Of a stretch of 64,000 bases of DNA, positions 6,838-15,983 are shown in pieces. Location of the stretch: positions 31,223 to 95,222 of the forward strand of contig PLJD01000026.1 in NCBI GenBank assembly GCA_003140175.1, in the 5' to 3' direction. The DNA is from Actinomycetota bacterium. GTDB lineage: Bacteria > Actinomycetota > Acidimicrobiia > IMCC26256 > PALSA-555. The notes under the pieces are model-generated. The model was not told the origin of the DNA and made no database searches. It saw only the letters and a list, made by a program, of their open reading frames with translations. The first letter of the stretch is position 1, and each line of letters opens with the position of its first letter. A program made the translations under genes and the position numbers.

Positions 6838-7956
6838 CTACCGGCCGGCCAGGTGACGGTATAGGACGACGAGGCTTGACACTGCCCGTTCCCAGGTGAA
6901 AGCGCCTGCCTGCGCATGACCGCCCTCGATCAGGCGCCCTCGGAGGGGGCCATCGTCCAGCACCCGGGCCAGCGCGCCCGACAGGCCCTCGTCATCACCG
7001 GGGTCGACGAGCACCGCCGCATCGCCGAGCACCTCGGGAAGGGAGCCTGCCGTCGACGCGACGACCGGCACGCCGGCCTGCATCGCCTCGAGGGGCGGCA
7101 GCCCGAACCCTTCGTAGAGGGACGGATACGCGAGCACCGTCGCCCCCGCGACGAGATCGTCTCGAGCCCGGTCGTCGAGCCAGCCGAGGCGGTGAATCCG
7201 CTCGCGGTGACGGGCGCGGTCGAGCGCCGCGCCGAACGCCTGCCCCCCCGGCCCGTCCGGCCCGGCCACCACGAGGACGACGGTTCGATCGTGCGCCGCC
7301 ACGCGGTCGAAGGCACGCACCAGCGCCGGAAGGTTCTTGCGTGGTTCGACCGTCCCGAGGGCCAGCACGTAGCGCGGCGCGTCGGCCAACCGCTGGCCCT
7401 GTGCCGGATCTCCCCGCCGGGGCGGGCCGAGACCAGGGGCGACCGGCACGACCCGGTCGTCGGAGAGCTGGTAGCGCTCGCGCACCTGCGCCGCGACGAA
7501 CGCGGTGTACGTGTGCACCGTGGCCCCGCGATCGACCGCGATCTGGACGAGCCTCGGGAATCGCAACACATCCCCGGAGCAGAGTTCCGGGTACAGCAGG
7601 TAGCTGAGATCGGGGATGGTCAACAGCACCGGGCTGCGCGTTGGCGGCGCGACGAAGTTGGTCGCATGCACCACGTCGACCCGACCGGTCCATCCCTCGA
7701 TCCGCGGCCATGCGAGCCGTGGCCAGAGTCCACGAGTCAGCCGAGCCGGGAAGGGGCGAGTCCCCGCCCGCGCCGACGGGGGCAGCGACTGGCGCAGGCT
7801 TCCTCGACCCTTCCAGGTGATCGCGTAGGCGACCAGGTCGACGTCGGCACGCTCGGCGAGGCCCTGCACGAGCCCGGACGTCACCTGTCCGATCCCAGTC
7901 CGGACGCCGAGGAGCGACGTGGCGTCGATGGCCACCCGCAGGCGGTAGGTCTCCAA
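6838..7956 (-). CDS. GT4-family glycosyltransferase
   Basis: 372 residues, GT-B fold. The N-terminal half begins RVAIDATSLLGVRTGIGQV. The donor-binding C-terminal half has LALGTVEPRKNLPALVRAF and YPSLYEGFGLPPLEAMQAG, the E-x7-E region of GT4 enzymes, so it transfers a sugar from a nucleotide donor with retention of configuration. The annotated TTG start lies 3 bases after the flippase stop; a GTG 21 bases further in is an alternative. Coupling to a Wzx-type flippase and closeness to the rhamnose genes suggest a role in building a surface polysaccharide. Acceptor and sugar are unknown. Confidence 0.9.
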   Translation of the reverse strand: METYRLRVAIDATSLLGVRTGIGQVTSGLVQGLAERADVDLVAYAITWKGRGSLRQSLPPSARAGTRPFPARLTRGLWPRLAWPRIEGWTGRVDVVHATNFVAPPTRSPVLLTIPDLSYLLYPELCSGDVLRFPRLVQIAVDRGATVHTYTAFVAAQVRERYQLSDDRVVPVAPGLGPPRRGDPAQGQRLADAPRYVLALGTVEPRKNLPALVRAFDRVAAHDRTVVLVVAGPDGPGGQAFGAALDRARHRERIHRLGWLDDRARDDLVAGATVLAYPSLYEGFGLPPLEAMQAGVPVVASTAGSLPEVLGDAAVLVDPGDDEGLSGALARVLDDGPLRGRLIEGGHAQAGAFTWERAVSSLVVLYRHLAGR

Positions 7957-7959
7957 CGT

Positions 7960-9330
7960 CTAGATCTCGAGCGGCTCGTGCTCGATCTGATCCACGAGCG
8001 AACCGAGGCTCGTGGACTGCACCCCGACGGCCAGCTGGTGGATCAGCAGCGCGCCCATTGTCGCCGCGCTGACGAGAGTCCCTGCGATGAACCCGACCTC
8101 AACCCGCAGGAAGAGGTCGCTGCCTGCCAGCGCCGTCACGATGACGAACGTCACCAGGCCCGACACCCAGCCAGCCAGGGCGCGCGCGTGACCGAGGAGC
8201 GCGATCAACGCTTGCGCGAGCGTGAGGGCCAGGATGAAGAGCGCGCTCCCCGCCGCCAGCAGCGCGAGGTCGCCGCTGCCAAGGTTGAACTTGCTGCCGA
8301 ACAGGATCTTGCCCACGAATGGACCGGCGGTTCCGCCGGCGATCACGCCGACCAGCCCGATCGCGACCACGAGGGTGATCAGCTCGCGCAGGCCGCGCCG
8401 AAATTCTCCGTGCCGCCCGGTTCCGGCCAATGCGGCCAGTTTGGGGAGGAGCGCGGCCTGGACCGCCTGGAACAAGAAGATCGGGATTCGAGCCAGGAAC
8501 AATCCGACAATGAAGTCCGCCACCGCCGTGCGCTGAGCGCCGCTGGACAGCAGCTGGGCGCCGAGGAACGGTGCGTAGCTCAGCGTTTGGGCGCACAACG
8601 ACCCACCGAGGAGGTAGCCGAGGTTCGTCGAGAGCTCCGACCAGCGAGCTTCCGGTCCGGGGGTGAGCAAGCCGTGTTGGCCCCGGATGCATACGAGGGT
8701 CGCCACGACGGGCGGGATCGCGAGGCACAGCCCGTAATAGAAGGGATTGGAAACCCCCGCTGCGGCCAGCGCCGCGCAGGGCAGCAGTCGGATGACTCCC
8801 TCGACCGCCAGAATCATGCCGTAGCGATCGAATCGCTCACTGCCAGCCAAGGTGCCGCGCGTGAGGTGCTGGACGCAGTAGGCGAGGAGCCCAAGAACGA
8901 GGCAGAGCGCCAGGCCTCGGTTGCCGGCGAAGATCTTGCTCACGAGCGGTGTTCCCGCCGCGACCGCGACCGTGAGCACGACGAGGGCGCCGGCGAGGGC
9001 CGATCCCGCGAGGGCGGCGCGGCGGATCACCGGCCCGCCCCCCAGGCCCCGTGCCCGCCGATCGGATACGGCGCGCCCGACTTCCTGCTCGAGTGGCAGG
9101 AAGAGGCCGGGGGCGAGCACGAACACGAAGACCCACAAACCGTTGAGCGCCGTGTAATTGACCTTGTCGAGCGCCCGGAACGACAGGATCAGGAACCCGT
9201 ACGCGGTGAGACCCGACACGATCAGCCCCGCGCCGACGAGGAACGTCCCTCCCGGAAGTGGCCGACGGAGGGTGTCCACGATTCGTTGGGCGCGACGGGG
9301 CACGGGGGGAAGCGTAGGTGTCGTGCGCAC
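7960..9330 (-). CDS. Polysaccharide/lipid-linked oligosaccharide flippase (Wzx-like)
   Basis: About 456 residues with 12-14 hydrophobic segments and few charges inside the helices, as in the MOP superfamily of flippases (Wzx, MurJ-like). Motifs include FLPLEQEVGRAVSDRRA after helix 2 and LFLARIPIFLFQAVQAALLPKLA in the middle. I chose the GTG at 9330 (product begins VRTTPTLPPVP) because the 35 codons upstream are Arg/Pro-rich and look non-coding. It would move lipid-linked sugar units across the membrane for the glycosyltransferase encoded directly downstream. The exact start is uncertain. Confidence 0.85.
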   Translation of the reverse strand: MRTTPTLPPVPRRAQRIVDTLRRPLPGGTFLVGAGLIVSGLTAYGFLILSFRALDKVNYTALNGLWVFVFVLAPGLFLPLEQEVGRAVSDRRARGLGGGPVIRRAALAGSALAGALVVLTVAVAAGTPLVSKIFAGNRGLALCLVLGLLAYCVQHLTRGTLAGSERFDRYGMILAVEGVIRLLPCAALAAAGVSNPFYYGLCLAIPPVVATLVCIRGQHGLLTPGPEARWSELSTNLGYLLGGSLCAQTLSYAPFLGAQLLSSGAQRTAVADFIVGLFLARIPIFLFQAVQAALLPKLAALAGTGRHGEFRRGLRELITLVVAIGLVGVIAGGTAGPFVGKILFGSKFNLGSGDLALLAAGSALFILALTLAQALIALLGHARALAGWVSGLVTFVIVTALAGSDLFLRVEVGFIAGTLVSAATMGALLIHQLAVGVQSTSLGSLVDQIEHEPLEI

Positions 9331-9581
9331 CCAGACCCTCGGCCTCGGGCCCGGCTCGCCGCGGCGCGCCGGCGCGCCTCGGGGCATCGAAGCCCGGGTT
9401 CGCCCGGGCGACCCTCGGGGAGCGACGGCGCCCACGATGGGCTGGCTTCGGTCCGCGAGCCGTGCCCCCGGGCGTCAACGAGGCCCCACAGCGCGCCTCG
9501 GCACCTCACGGGGCACAGCCCCGCCGCAAGTCTCGAAGGTCCCCGGGGGCCTTCGTTGCGGGCGGCCCCAAACCGCGGGTG

Positions 9582-9710
9582 GTGAGCGATCCAGCGGAGC
9601 GGATCAAGCAAGATGAGGAGGTGAAAACCCGGACGCTCATCCTCCTCGCCGCGCTCTGCGCGGTGGCGATCCTGGCCGCCTCGGCGGTCCAGGTGCTGCT
9701 CGCCCACTGA
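9582..9710 (+). CDS. 42-residue single-span membrane protein
   Basis: GTG at 9582 opens a frame encoding a charged N-terminus (SDPAERIKQDEEVKTR) and one hydrophobic helix (about residues 18-38). A GTG at 9621, directly behind GAGGAG, would leave a 29-residue version, but that spacing is too tight. The gene lies 56 bases before lpd on the same strand. Small proteins of this build are widespread in actinobacteria; I cannot name a function. The 9331-9581 interval upstream shows nothing else I can support. Confidence 0.55.
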   Translation: MSDPAERIKQDEEVKTRTLILLAALCAVAILAASAVQVLLAH

Positions 9711-9766
9711 CGGTTCGGTTGGTTGGGGTCGATGGTGAAGAATGAGTGGCGGCGAGAGGAGCACTG

Positions 9767-11152
9767 GTGCCGGAGCAATTCGATGTGGTCGTCCTCGGTG
9801 GCGGTCCAGGCGGGTATGCCGCAGCGCTCTACGGCGCCGCCGCCGGTCTTCGGATCGGGCTGATCGAGGAGGAACGAGTCGGCGGGACGTGTCTCCATCG
9901 GGGCTGCATACCGGCCAAGGAGCTACTGCAAACTGCCGAGGTGCTCCGAACGGTCGCGGGCGCCAAGGAGTTTGGCGTGGATGCCGGGCAACCGTCGCTG
10001 GACCTGGCGACCAGTCAGGCCCGCAAGCACCAGGTCATCGACCGGCTCACCCGAGGGCTGGAGACGCTCCTCACGGGCCGGAAGGTCACGGTGGTCAACG
10101 GAACGGGATCCTTGATTGACGGTGCCGCCCGCCACGTGCGGGTCTCCGATGGGACCGAGCTCACCGGCGACGCGCTCATCATCGCCACCGGCTCAACGCC
10201 ACGGTCCCTACCCGGCCTGGACTTCGATGGCCGGCGGATCCTGTCGTCCGATCACGTGCTCGAGCTCGACGAGGTCCCCAAGCGGGTCGCCATCATCGGC
10301 TCGGGCGCCGTCGGCTGCGAGTTCGCTTCGTTGCTTGGCGATCTCGGCTCTGAGGTCACGATGCTCGAAGCCCTGCCTCGGATCCTGCCCGGCGCCGACG
10401 AGCAAGTGTCGGACGCGCTGGCGCGATCGCTCACGAAGCGAGGGATCGCCGCGCACGGCGGCGTACGTGTGACGAGCATCGAGGGGACGCGAGAACTGAG
10501 CGTCGGATTCGATTCCAACGATGGTGCGAAGACGGTGGTGGTCGACCGGGTCATCGTCAGTATCGGGCGAGCGGCTCGAACCGAGGGTCTCGGGCTCGAA
10601 GGGTCGGGTATCGAGCTTGACGCTCACGGCTGCATCGCGGTCGATGACCACCTGCGGACTGCGGTTGCCGACGTGTACGCGGTTGGCGACGTGGTCGCCA
10701 CGCCTCAGCTCGCCCACGTCGCATTCTCAGAAGCCATCGTGGCGATCAAGAGCATCCTGGGAGAGGATGCGACACCGATCGACTACGACAAGGTCCCCTG
10801 GGGTATCTACTCGCATCCCGAAGTCGCCTTCGCTGGCTTGACGGAGGATCAGGCTCGTCGCCGAGGACACAACGTGGTCACCTCGGTACACCGGTTCGCT
10901 GGCAACAGCCGCGCGGCGATCATCGGTGAAACCGACGGCCTCGTGAAAATCGTCGCGGACGACACGGGGGTCATGCTCGGCGTCCACATCGTGGGTCCCT
11001 GGGCAACGGAGCTGATCGCCGAGGGCTACCTCGCCGTCAACTGGGAAGCGACAGTGAACGAGGTGGGCGCCTACATTCACGCCCATCCGACGCTGAGCGA
11101 ACTCTTCGGCGAATCCGCGCTTGCACTGACCGGGCGCTCGCTGCACGGCTGA
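9767..11152 (+). CDS. lpdA: Dihydrolipoyl dehydrogenase (E3)
   Basis: 461 residues from the GTG at 9767, chosen because AGAGGA sits 6 bases upstream; a start at 9746 would add seven residues. FAD-binding GGGPGGYAAALYGA, the redox disulfide C42-LHRG-C47, a central NAD-binding segment (IIGSGAVGCEFASLLGDLG), and the C-terminal HAHPTLSE active-site His/Glu pair are all intact. It reoxidises dihydrolipoyl groups on E2 using NAD. It is the first enzyme gene of an operon with an E2 subunit and lipoate-forming enzymes, fitting service to a 2-oxoacid dehydrogenase complex. No E1 gene is in the window. Confidence 0.96.
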   Translation: MPEQFDVVVLGGGPGGYAAALYGAAAGLRIGLIEEERVGGTCLHRGCIPAKELLQTAEVLRTVAGAKEFGVDAGQPSLDLATSQARKHQVIDRLTRGLETLLTGRKVTVVNGTGSLIDGAARHVRVSDGTELTGDALIIATGSTPRSLPGLDFDGRRILSSDHVLELDEVPKRVAIIGSGAVGCEFASLLGDLGSEVTMLEALPRILPGADEQVSDALARSLTKRGIAAHGGVRVTSIEGTRELSVGFDSNDGAKTVVVDRVIVSIGRAARTEGLGLEGSGIELDAHGCIAVDDHLRTAVADVYAVGDVVATPQLAHVAFSEAIVAIKSILGEDATPIDYDKVPWGIYSHPEVAFAGLTEDQARRRGHNVVTSVHRFAGNSRAAIIGETDGLVKIVADDTGVMLGVHIVGPWATELIAEGYLAVNWEATVNEVGAYIHAHPTLSELFGESALALTGRSLHG

Positions 11153-11173
11153 CTCTGCACGAGGGAGAGATTT

Positions 11174-12712
11174 GTGGACATCACGATGCCGCAGCTGGGC
11201 GAGACGGTCACCGAAGGAACGATCACGCGCTGGCTCAAGCAGGTCGGCGAACGCGTCAACCCCGACGAGCCGCTCTTTGAGGTTTCCACCGACAAGGTCG
11301 ACTCGGAGGTGCCCGCGTCGGCCGGCGGATACCTGAACGAGATCCGCGTCACAGAGGGCGAGACCGCCGCGGTCGGGACGGTCCTCGCCGTCATCGGCGA
11401 GGCGCCCGCCACCAGCGGCCCACCGGCCTCCGAGCCCACCCGGCCGGCCGAGGTCGACATCACGCAGCCGACCCCGGTCGTGGCCACTGCGCCTCCGCCA
11501 CCGGTGATCAGCCCCCCGGTCCCTCCGAGCGAGCCGAGTGCACCGCCGCTCGCACCGCCGGTCCCGGCCGCATCACCGTCACCTGATCCGCGCCCGGTCG
11601 CGTCGGCGACGCCGACCGCACGAGGTGCTCCGCTCACCTCTCCGATCGTGCGGCGGCTCCTGACCGAATCCGGGCTCGACCCGGCCGAGGTCCACGGCAC
11701 GGGTGACGGTGGTCGCATCACCCGCAAGGACGTCCAGGACGCGGCCGTTGCCCGTTCGGCTCGCCCAGCGGTCGAGCCACTGGCCCCTTCCCCGGCGGTC
11801 GCTTCGCCGCCGCCACCCGTGGCACCGGCGCCCTCCCCGGTCGTCGTCGCGCCCCCGTCGCCACCCGCGGCACCGGTTCCGGTGGCCGCGTCGCCGACGG
11901 TCATCACGCCACCGAGCAGCGCACCGTCGAGGCCCCCCGCGCCAACCGTGGCTGTTCCCCCCGGTGAGCCGGTGGTCGCGGAGCGGCAGGACCAAGCCGC
12001 CGACGAAGTCGAGCCGTTCTCGAATATTCGACGCCGTACTGCTGAGCACATGGTGCGCTCGAAAGCGACCAGCGCGCACGTGTACACCTCGGTCGAAGTC
12101 GATTTCGAGCCCATCGCTCGTCTCCGAGCCCGCCACCAAGACGCTTGGAAGCAGCGCGAAGGTTTCTCGCTGACGTACCTGCCGTTCGTCGCCCGGGCGT
12201 TCGGGGCCGCCGTCGAGCAGTTTCCGAACGTCAACGCGAGCGTCGGCGACCAAGCCTTGGTCGTGCACCGGCGGGTGAACCTCGGTATCGCCGTCGACTT
12301 GGACTTCCAGGGGCTGGTCGCGCCCGTCATCCGCGACGCCGACGGGAAGCGTCTCCGTCTCCTCGCCCGCGAGATCCGCGACCTCGCAACCCGAGCGCGA
12401 AGCAAGCAGCTGACGCCCGACGAAGTCATCGGAGCGACCTTCACGATCACAAACCCCGGCCCCTACGGGACCTTCATGACCTTGCCCATCATCAGCCAGC
12501 CTCAGGTCGCGATTCTGTCGACCGACGGTGTCCGCAAGCAGCCGATGGTGATCACCGGAGTGGACGGCGCCGATGTCATCGCAGTCCGACACACCGGAAT
12601 CCTGGCGCTGACGTGGGACCACCGCGCCTTCGACGGAGCGTACGCAGCGGCATTCCTCCGCGCACTGAAGCACGACCTCGAGACTCGTGACTGGGAAGTC
12701 GAACTCGCTTGA
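11174..12712 (+). CDS. sucB: 2-oxoacid dehydrogenase E2 (dihydrolipoamide acyltransferase)
   Basis: 512 residues: one lipoyl domain (1-76, lipoyl-lysine K41 in STDKVDSE), a long Pro/Ala/Val linker, a peripheral-subunit-binding domain (LTSPIVRRLLTESGLDP), a second Pro-rich linker, and the catalytic acyltransferase domain from about residue 275. The active-site motif DHRAFDG has H483. The first domain matches the succinyltransferase pattern (PQLGETVTEGTI), but whether the acyl group is succinyl, acetyl or branched-chain cannot be settled without E1. The GTG start at 11174 follows GAGGGAGAG. Its stop overlaps the start of the LipB-LipA gene (TTGA). Confidence 0.92.
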   Translation: MDITMPQLGETVTEGTITRWLKQVGERVNPDEPLFEVSTDKVDSEVPASAGGYLNEIRVTEGETAAVGTVLAVIGEAPATSGPPASEPTRPAEVDITQPTPVVATAPPPPVISPPVPPSEPSAPPLAPPVPAASPSPDPRPVASATPTARGAPLTSPIVRRLLTESGLDPAEVHGTGDGGRITRKDVQDAAVARSARPAVEPLAPSPAVASPPPPVAPAPSPVVVAPPSPPAAPVPVAASPTVITPPSSAPSRPPAPTVAVPPGEPVVAERQDQAADEVEPFSNIRRRTAEHMVRSKATSAHVYTSVEVDFEPIARLRARHQDAWKQREGFSLTYLPFVARAFGAAVEQFPNVNASVGDQALVVHRRVNLGIAVDLDFQGLVAPVIRDADGKRLRLLAREIRDLATRARSKQLTPDEVIGATFTITNPGPYGTFMTLPIISQPQVAILSTDGVRKQPMVITGVDGADVIAVRHTGILALTWDHRAFDGAYAAAFLRALKHDLETRDWEVELA

Positions 12713-14349
12713 GCCAAGACCTGTTGCGAGTCCGATGGCTGGGGCACGTCGGCTATCGAGAAGCAGACATCATCCAGCGAGCCCTCCACGCTCGCAGTCC
12801 CGTCGATCGGTTGCTGCTGCTCGAGCACGACCACGTGTTCACCCTGGGAAGCCGCGCCGACCCCTCGCACGTATTGGTACCGCCCGCGTCGGTTGGCGCC
12901 CAGCTGGTGCAGACCGACCGGGGCGGTGACGTCACCTATCACGGGCCGGGCCAGCTGGTCGGCTATCCCATCCTCACCATCCCCGGATCCGGCACGGGAA
13001 TCCGCGACGTCGTAGCGTACGTGCGCCACCTCGAGACGGTGATCATCACGGCGCTCGCCGACTGTGGTGTGCGTGCTCGCCGCATCGACCGCCTGACCGG
13101 CGTGTGGGTCGGCGACGAGAAGATCGCCGCGATCGGGGTTCGGGTGGCGCGGAACCGAACCCGCCACGGGTTCGCCCTCAACGTCGACCCCGATCTGTCG
13201 ATGTTCAACAACATCGTTCCGTGCGGGATCCGGGACAAAGGCGTCACCTCCATCGCCCGGGTGCTCGGAGAGGGACCCCGGATGCTCGACGTCGTCGATC
13301 GCGTCGTCGCCCAGTTCTCCGCGGAGTTCGGGTACCAGCGGGTGGAACGCCAGGACGTGGCCCCGACGCTGACGGTCCGATCGCCCGCAGCCGTGGCCGC
13401 GACGTCGGCGGGCGTCGATGGGCGGCGACTCATCGCCCGGCTCGAGGCCGCTGGCGTCCAGGTTCCCGAGGGCCCGGCGGATTTTCGGCGTCCGGAATGG
13501 CTCCGGGTGCGCGCCAACCTGGGTCCGACGTATCGAGAGGTCCAACGGCTCATGCGCCTCGAAGGCCTCCACACGGTGTGTGAGGAGGCTGGGTGCCCGA
13601 ACATCTACGAATGCTGGGCCGATCGCACGGCGACCTTCATGATTCTCGGAGATCGGTGCACCCGATCGTGCGGCTTCTGTCTGGTCACCACGGCAAAGCC
13701 GGGACCGCCCGACACCGACGAGCCGGACCACGTCGCCGACGCCGTCGCCAGGCTCGGACTTGCGCACGTCGTGATCACGAGCGTCGCGCGAGACGATCTG
13801 CCAGACGGCGGTGCCGCCGCGTTCGCCGCGACGGTGCGCGCGATCCGTTCCAGAACTCCCACCGCCCGGGTCGAGCTGTTGATCCCCGACTGCAAAGGTG
13901 ATCCGGAGGCGCTCGCGGTGATCTTCGCCGCCGCGCCCGACGTCCTGAACCACAACTTGGAAACGGTCGCCCGACTCCAACGCGCACTCCGGCCGAACGC
14001 CAACTATGCGCGATCGCTCGGGGTGCTGGCTCGCGCCAAGGACCGCGGGCTCGTCGCGAAGTCGGGCCTGATCCTCGGGATGGGCGAGACCGAGGCCGAA
14101 ACCAGGGGAGCGATCGCCGATCTCCGCGACGTTGGGGTCGACATCCTGACCCTCGGTCAGTACCTGCGCCCCTCGGCACGCCACGCGCCGGTTGCTCGTT
14201 GGTGGCGCTCCGACGAGTTCGACGACCTTCGCGTCCACGCGGAGCAGCTCGGCTTTGCGCACGTCGAGGCTGGTCCGCTGGTCCGTTCCAGCTACCACGC
14301 CCGCCGAGCGGTCGAGGCGACGGTCGAGCTGGTGGACGCGGCGGTCTGA
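12709..14349 (+). CDS. LipB-LipA fusion: octanoyltransferase plus lipoyl synthase
   Basis: One uninterrupted 546-residue frame. Residues 1-215 are LipB: DRGGDVTYHGPGQ (70-82), catalytic K138 in GDEKIA and C172 in IVPCGIRDKG. Residues 235-546 are LipA: auxiliary-cluster cysteines C291, C296, C302 in CEEAGCPNIYEC, radical-SAM C317-x3-C321-x2-C324, and the terminal RSSYHA serine motif (526-531). About 20 linker residues join them. The protein would transfer octanoyl from acyl carrier protein to an E2 lysine and then insert two sulfurs. TTG start overlaps the E2 stop, so enzyme and substrate are coupled. In-frame GTG codons in the linker could give a separate LipA but lack a good ribosome site. 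Confidence 0.9.
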   Translation: MSQDLLRVRWLGHVGYREADIIQRALHARSPVDRLLLLEHDHVFTLGSRADPSHVLVPPASVGAQLVQTDRGGDVTYHGPGQLVGYPILTIPGSGTGIRDVVAYVRHLETVIITALADCGVRARRIDRLTGVWVGDEKIAAIGVRVARNRTRHGFALNVDPDLSMFNNIVPCGIRDKGVTSIARVLGEGPRMLDVVDRVVAQFSAEFGYQRVERQDVAPTLTVRSPAAVAATSAGVDGRRLIARLEAAGVQVPEGPADFRRPEWLRVRANLGPTYREVQRLMRLEGLHTVCEEAGCPNIYECWADRTATFMILGDRCTRSCGFCLVTTAKPGPPDTDEPDHVADAVARLGLAHVVITSVARDDLPDGGAAAFAATVRAIRSRTPTARVELLIPDCKGDPEALAVIFAAAPDVLNHNLETVARLQRALRPNANYARSLGVLARAKDRGLVAKSGLILGMGETEAETRGAIADLRDVGVDILTLGQYLRPSARHAPVARWWRSDEFDDLRVHAEQLGFAHVEAGPLVRSSYHARRAVEATVELVDAAV

Positions 14350-14897
14350 TGGGCCGCACCTTTGAGGAGATCTCGCCCGAGGTCGCACAGTTCATCGCCG
14401 AGCAGCCGATGTTCTTCGTTGCGACCGCCCCGAGCGACGGCGGACACGTCAACGTGTCCCCGAAGGGGCTCGGGGCCGTGAAGGTGCTTGCCCCCCGCGA
14501 GGTTGCGTACCTCGATCTCACGGGCAGCGGTGTGGAGACGGTTGCGCACCTCCGCCAGAACGCCCGGATCACGCTGATGTTCTGCGCGTTTACCGACAAG
14601 CCAAACATCGTTCGTGTCTACGGTCACGGTGAGGCGATCCCGGTGGACGACGACCGCGCCGCACCGCTGCTCGGCCATTTCCCCTCGATCTCGGGCGCCC
14701 GGACAGTTATTCGGGTCGACGTCGACCGGGTGTCGACATCCTGCGGCTACGGCGTGCCGATCCTGCGCTACGAACGCGATCGCGACCAGTTGATCACCTG
14801 GGCCGAGCGCAAAGGGCCCGACGGGCTGGCCGAATACCGGTCGGTCACCAACGCCGCCAGCATCGACGACCTGCCGGGGCTCGACGCCAGTTCATGA
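14349..14897 (+). CDS. Pyridoxamine 5'-phosphate oxidase-like flavin protein
   Basis: 182 residues, start ATG overlapping the LipA stop (TGATG). It has the split-barrel pattern of the PNPOx-like family: FFVATAPSDGGHVNVSPKG near the N-terminus, YLDLTGSGVETVAHLRQNARITLMF in the middle, and a C-terminal region with SCGYGVPILRY. Members bind FMN or F420 and reduce varied substrates, so the name does not imply vitamin B6 synthesis. It sits in an operon with lipoate and peptidase genes; no specific link is evident. The family call is firm, the reaction unknown. Confidence 0.85.
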   Translation: MGRTFEEISPEVAQFIAEQPMFFVATAPSDGGHVNVSPKGLGAVKVLAPREVAYLDLTGSGVETVAHLRQNARITLMFCAFTDKPNIVRVYGHGEAIPVDDDRAAPLLGHFPSISGARTVIRVDVDRVSTSCGYGVPILRYERDRDQLITWAERKGPDGLAEYRSVTNAASIDDLPGLDASS

Positions 14898-15979
14898 ACT
14901 ACCGCGAGCGACTCGATCGAACCCGCCAACGCATGGACACGCTGGGCGTCGACGTGCTCCTCGCGTCCTGCGGACCGGACCTCACCTATCTCACCGGTTA
15001 CGAGGCCGTCCCGCTCGAACGGCTGACCGCGCTGATCCTCGCCCGGGGAGACGAATCGACCCTCCTCGTTCCCCGGCTGGAAGCGGCCCGCGTCGAGGAG
15101 CGCCCGGATGTGTTCAACCTGGAGACGTGGGACGAGGACGAGGATCCGGTCGAACGCGTCGCCGCCCACGTACGATCCGCGCAGATCGTGGCGGTTGCCG
15201 ACCACGCGTCGGCCCGGCTCCTGCTGGCGCTCCAGGACGCGCTCCCTCGGGCCCGCTTCATCCGCGCCAGCTTGGTCACGAGCCCGCTGCGGGCGAGAAA
15301 AGACGAGGCCGAGATCAGCCGGTTACAAGCCGCGGCTGATGCGGTTGATGCGATCGCGCATGGCTTGCGGGTTCGTCCGCTGGGCGGTCGGACGGAGCGA
15401 GACATCCAACGGATGCTGATCGAGCTGATGCTGGATGCGGGCCACGACCGTGCGAACTTCGCGATTGTCGGGACGGGACCCAACAGCGCGAGTCCGCACC
15501 ACGAGCCGAGCGACCGTCGAGTGGAGGCCGGCGATGTCGTCCTGTGCGACTTCGGCGGCACCATGCGCGGCTACTGCTCCGATATCACCCGGATGTTTGT
15601 CGTCGGTGAGATCCGGCCCGAAGTCCAGGATGCCTACGACGCACTGTCGGTGGCTCAAGAGACCGCGGTGAGCGCCGCGACGGTCGGGACGCCCTGCGAG
15701 GATGTCGACGCGGTCGCCCGCGGCGTCCTCGCACAGTCGGCGTTCGCCGAGCAGTTCATCCACCGCACGGGTCATGGCATCGGGCTGGAAGCCCACGAGG
15801 ATCCGTATCTCGTGGTGGGCAATGACACCCGGCTGGCTCCCGGTCACTCGTTCAGCATTGAGCCTGGGATCTACTTTCCGGGACAGTTCGGGCTTCGAAT
15901 CGAAGACATCGTCGTTGCTGACGCCGCGGGTCCTCGACGCTTGAACTCTGCTGCTCGGGATCTCGCCGTCGTCGAGTGA
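14894..15979 (+). CDS. M24 family metallopeptidase (Xaa-Pro peptidase type)
   Basis: 361 residues: an N-terminal creatinase-like domain (1-125) and a pita-bread catalytic domain. The five dinuclear-metal ligands are visible in LCDFGGTM (Asp), CSDITRMF (Asp), RTGHGIG (His), SIEPGIY (Glu) and RIEDIV (Glu). It removes N-terminal residues next to proline or splits Xaa-Pro dipeptides; it is cytoplasmic, with no signal peptide. The start ATG overlaps the previous stop (ATGA). The order lipBA, flavin-barrel protein, M24 peptidase suggests co-transcription. Confidence 0.92.
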   Translation: MNYRERLDRTRQRMDTLGVDVLLASCGPDLTYLTGYEAVPLERLTALILARGDESTLLVPRLEAARVEERPDVFNLETWDEDEDPVERVAAHVRSAQIVAVADHASARLLLALQDALPRARFIRASLVTSPLRARKDEAEISRLQAAADAVDAIAHGLRVRPLGGRTERDIQRMLIELMLDAGHDRANFAIVGTGPNSASPHHEPSDRRVEAGDVVLCDFGGTMRGYCSDITRMFVVGEIRPEVQDAYDALSVAQETAVSAATVGTPCEDVDAVARGVLAQSAFAEQFIHRTGHGIGLEAHEDPYLVVGNDTRLAPGHSFSIEPGIYFPGQFGLRIEDIVVADAAGPRRLNSAARDLAVVE

Positions 15980-15983
15980 TCTG

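Noticed and set aside
6916..9585. Long plus-strand open frame opposite the GT4 and flippase genes (889 codons)
   Set aside because: It is antisense to two clear gene families, is Arg/Glu/Gln-rich and has no recognisable motif; GC-rich codon use on one strand leaves such frames open by chance.
12709..14349. Two separate genes lipB and lipA with an unnoticed stop
   Set aside because: The frame is continuous and linker GTG codons lack a ribosome site; kept as a fusion pending resequencing.
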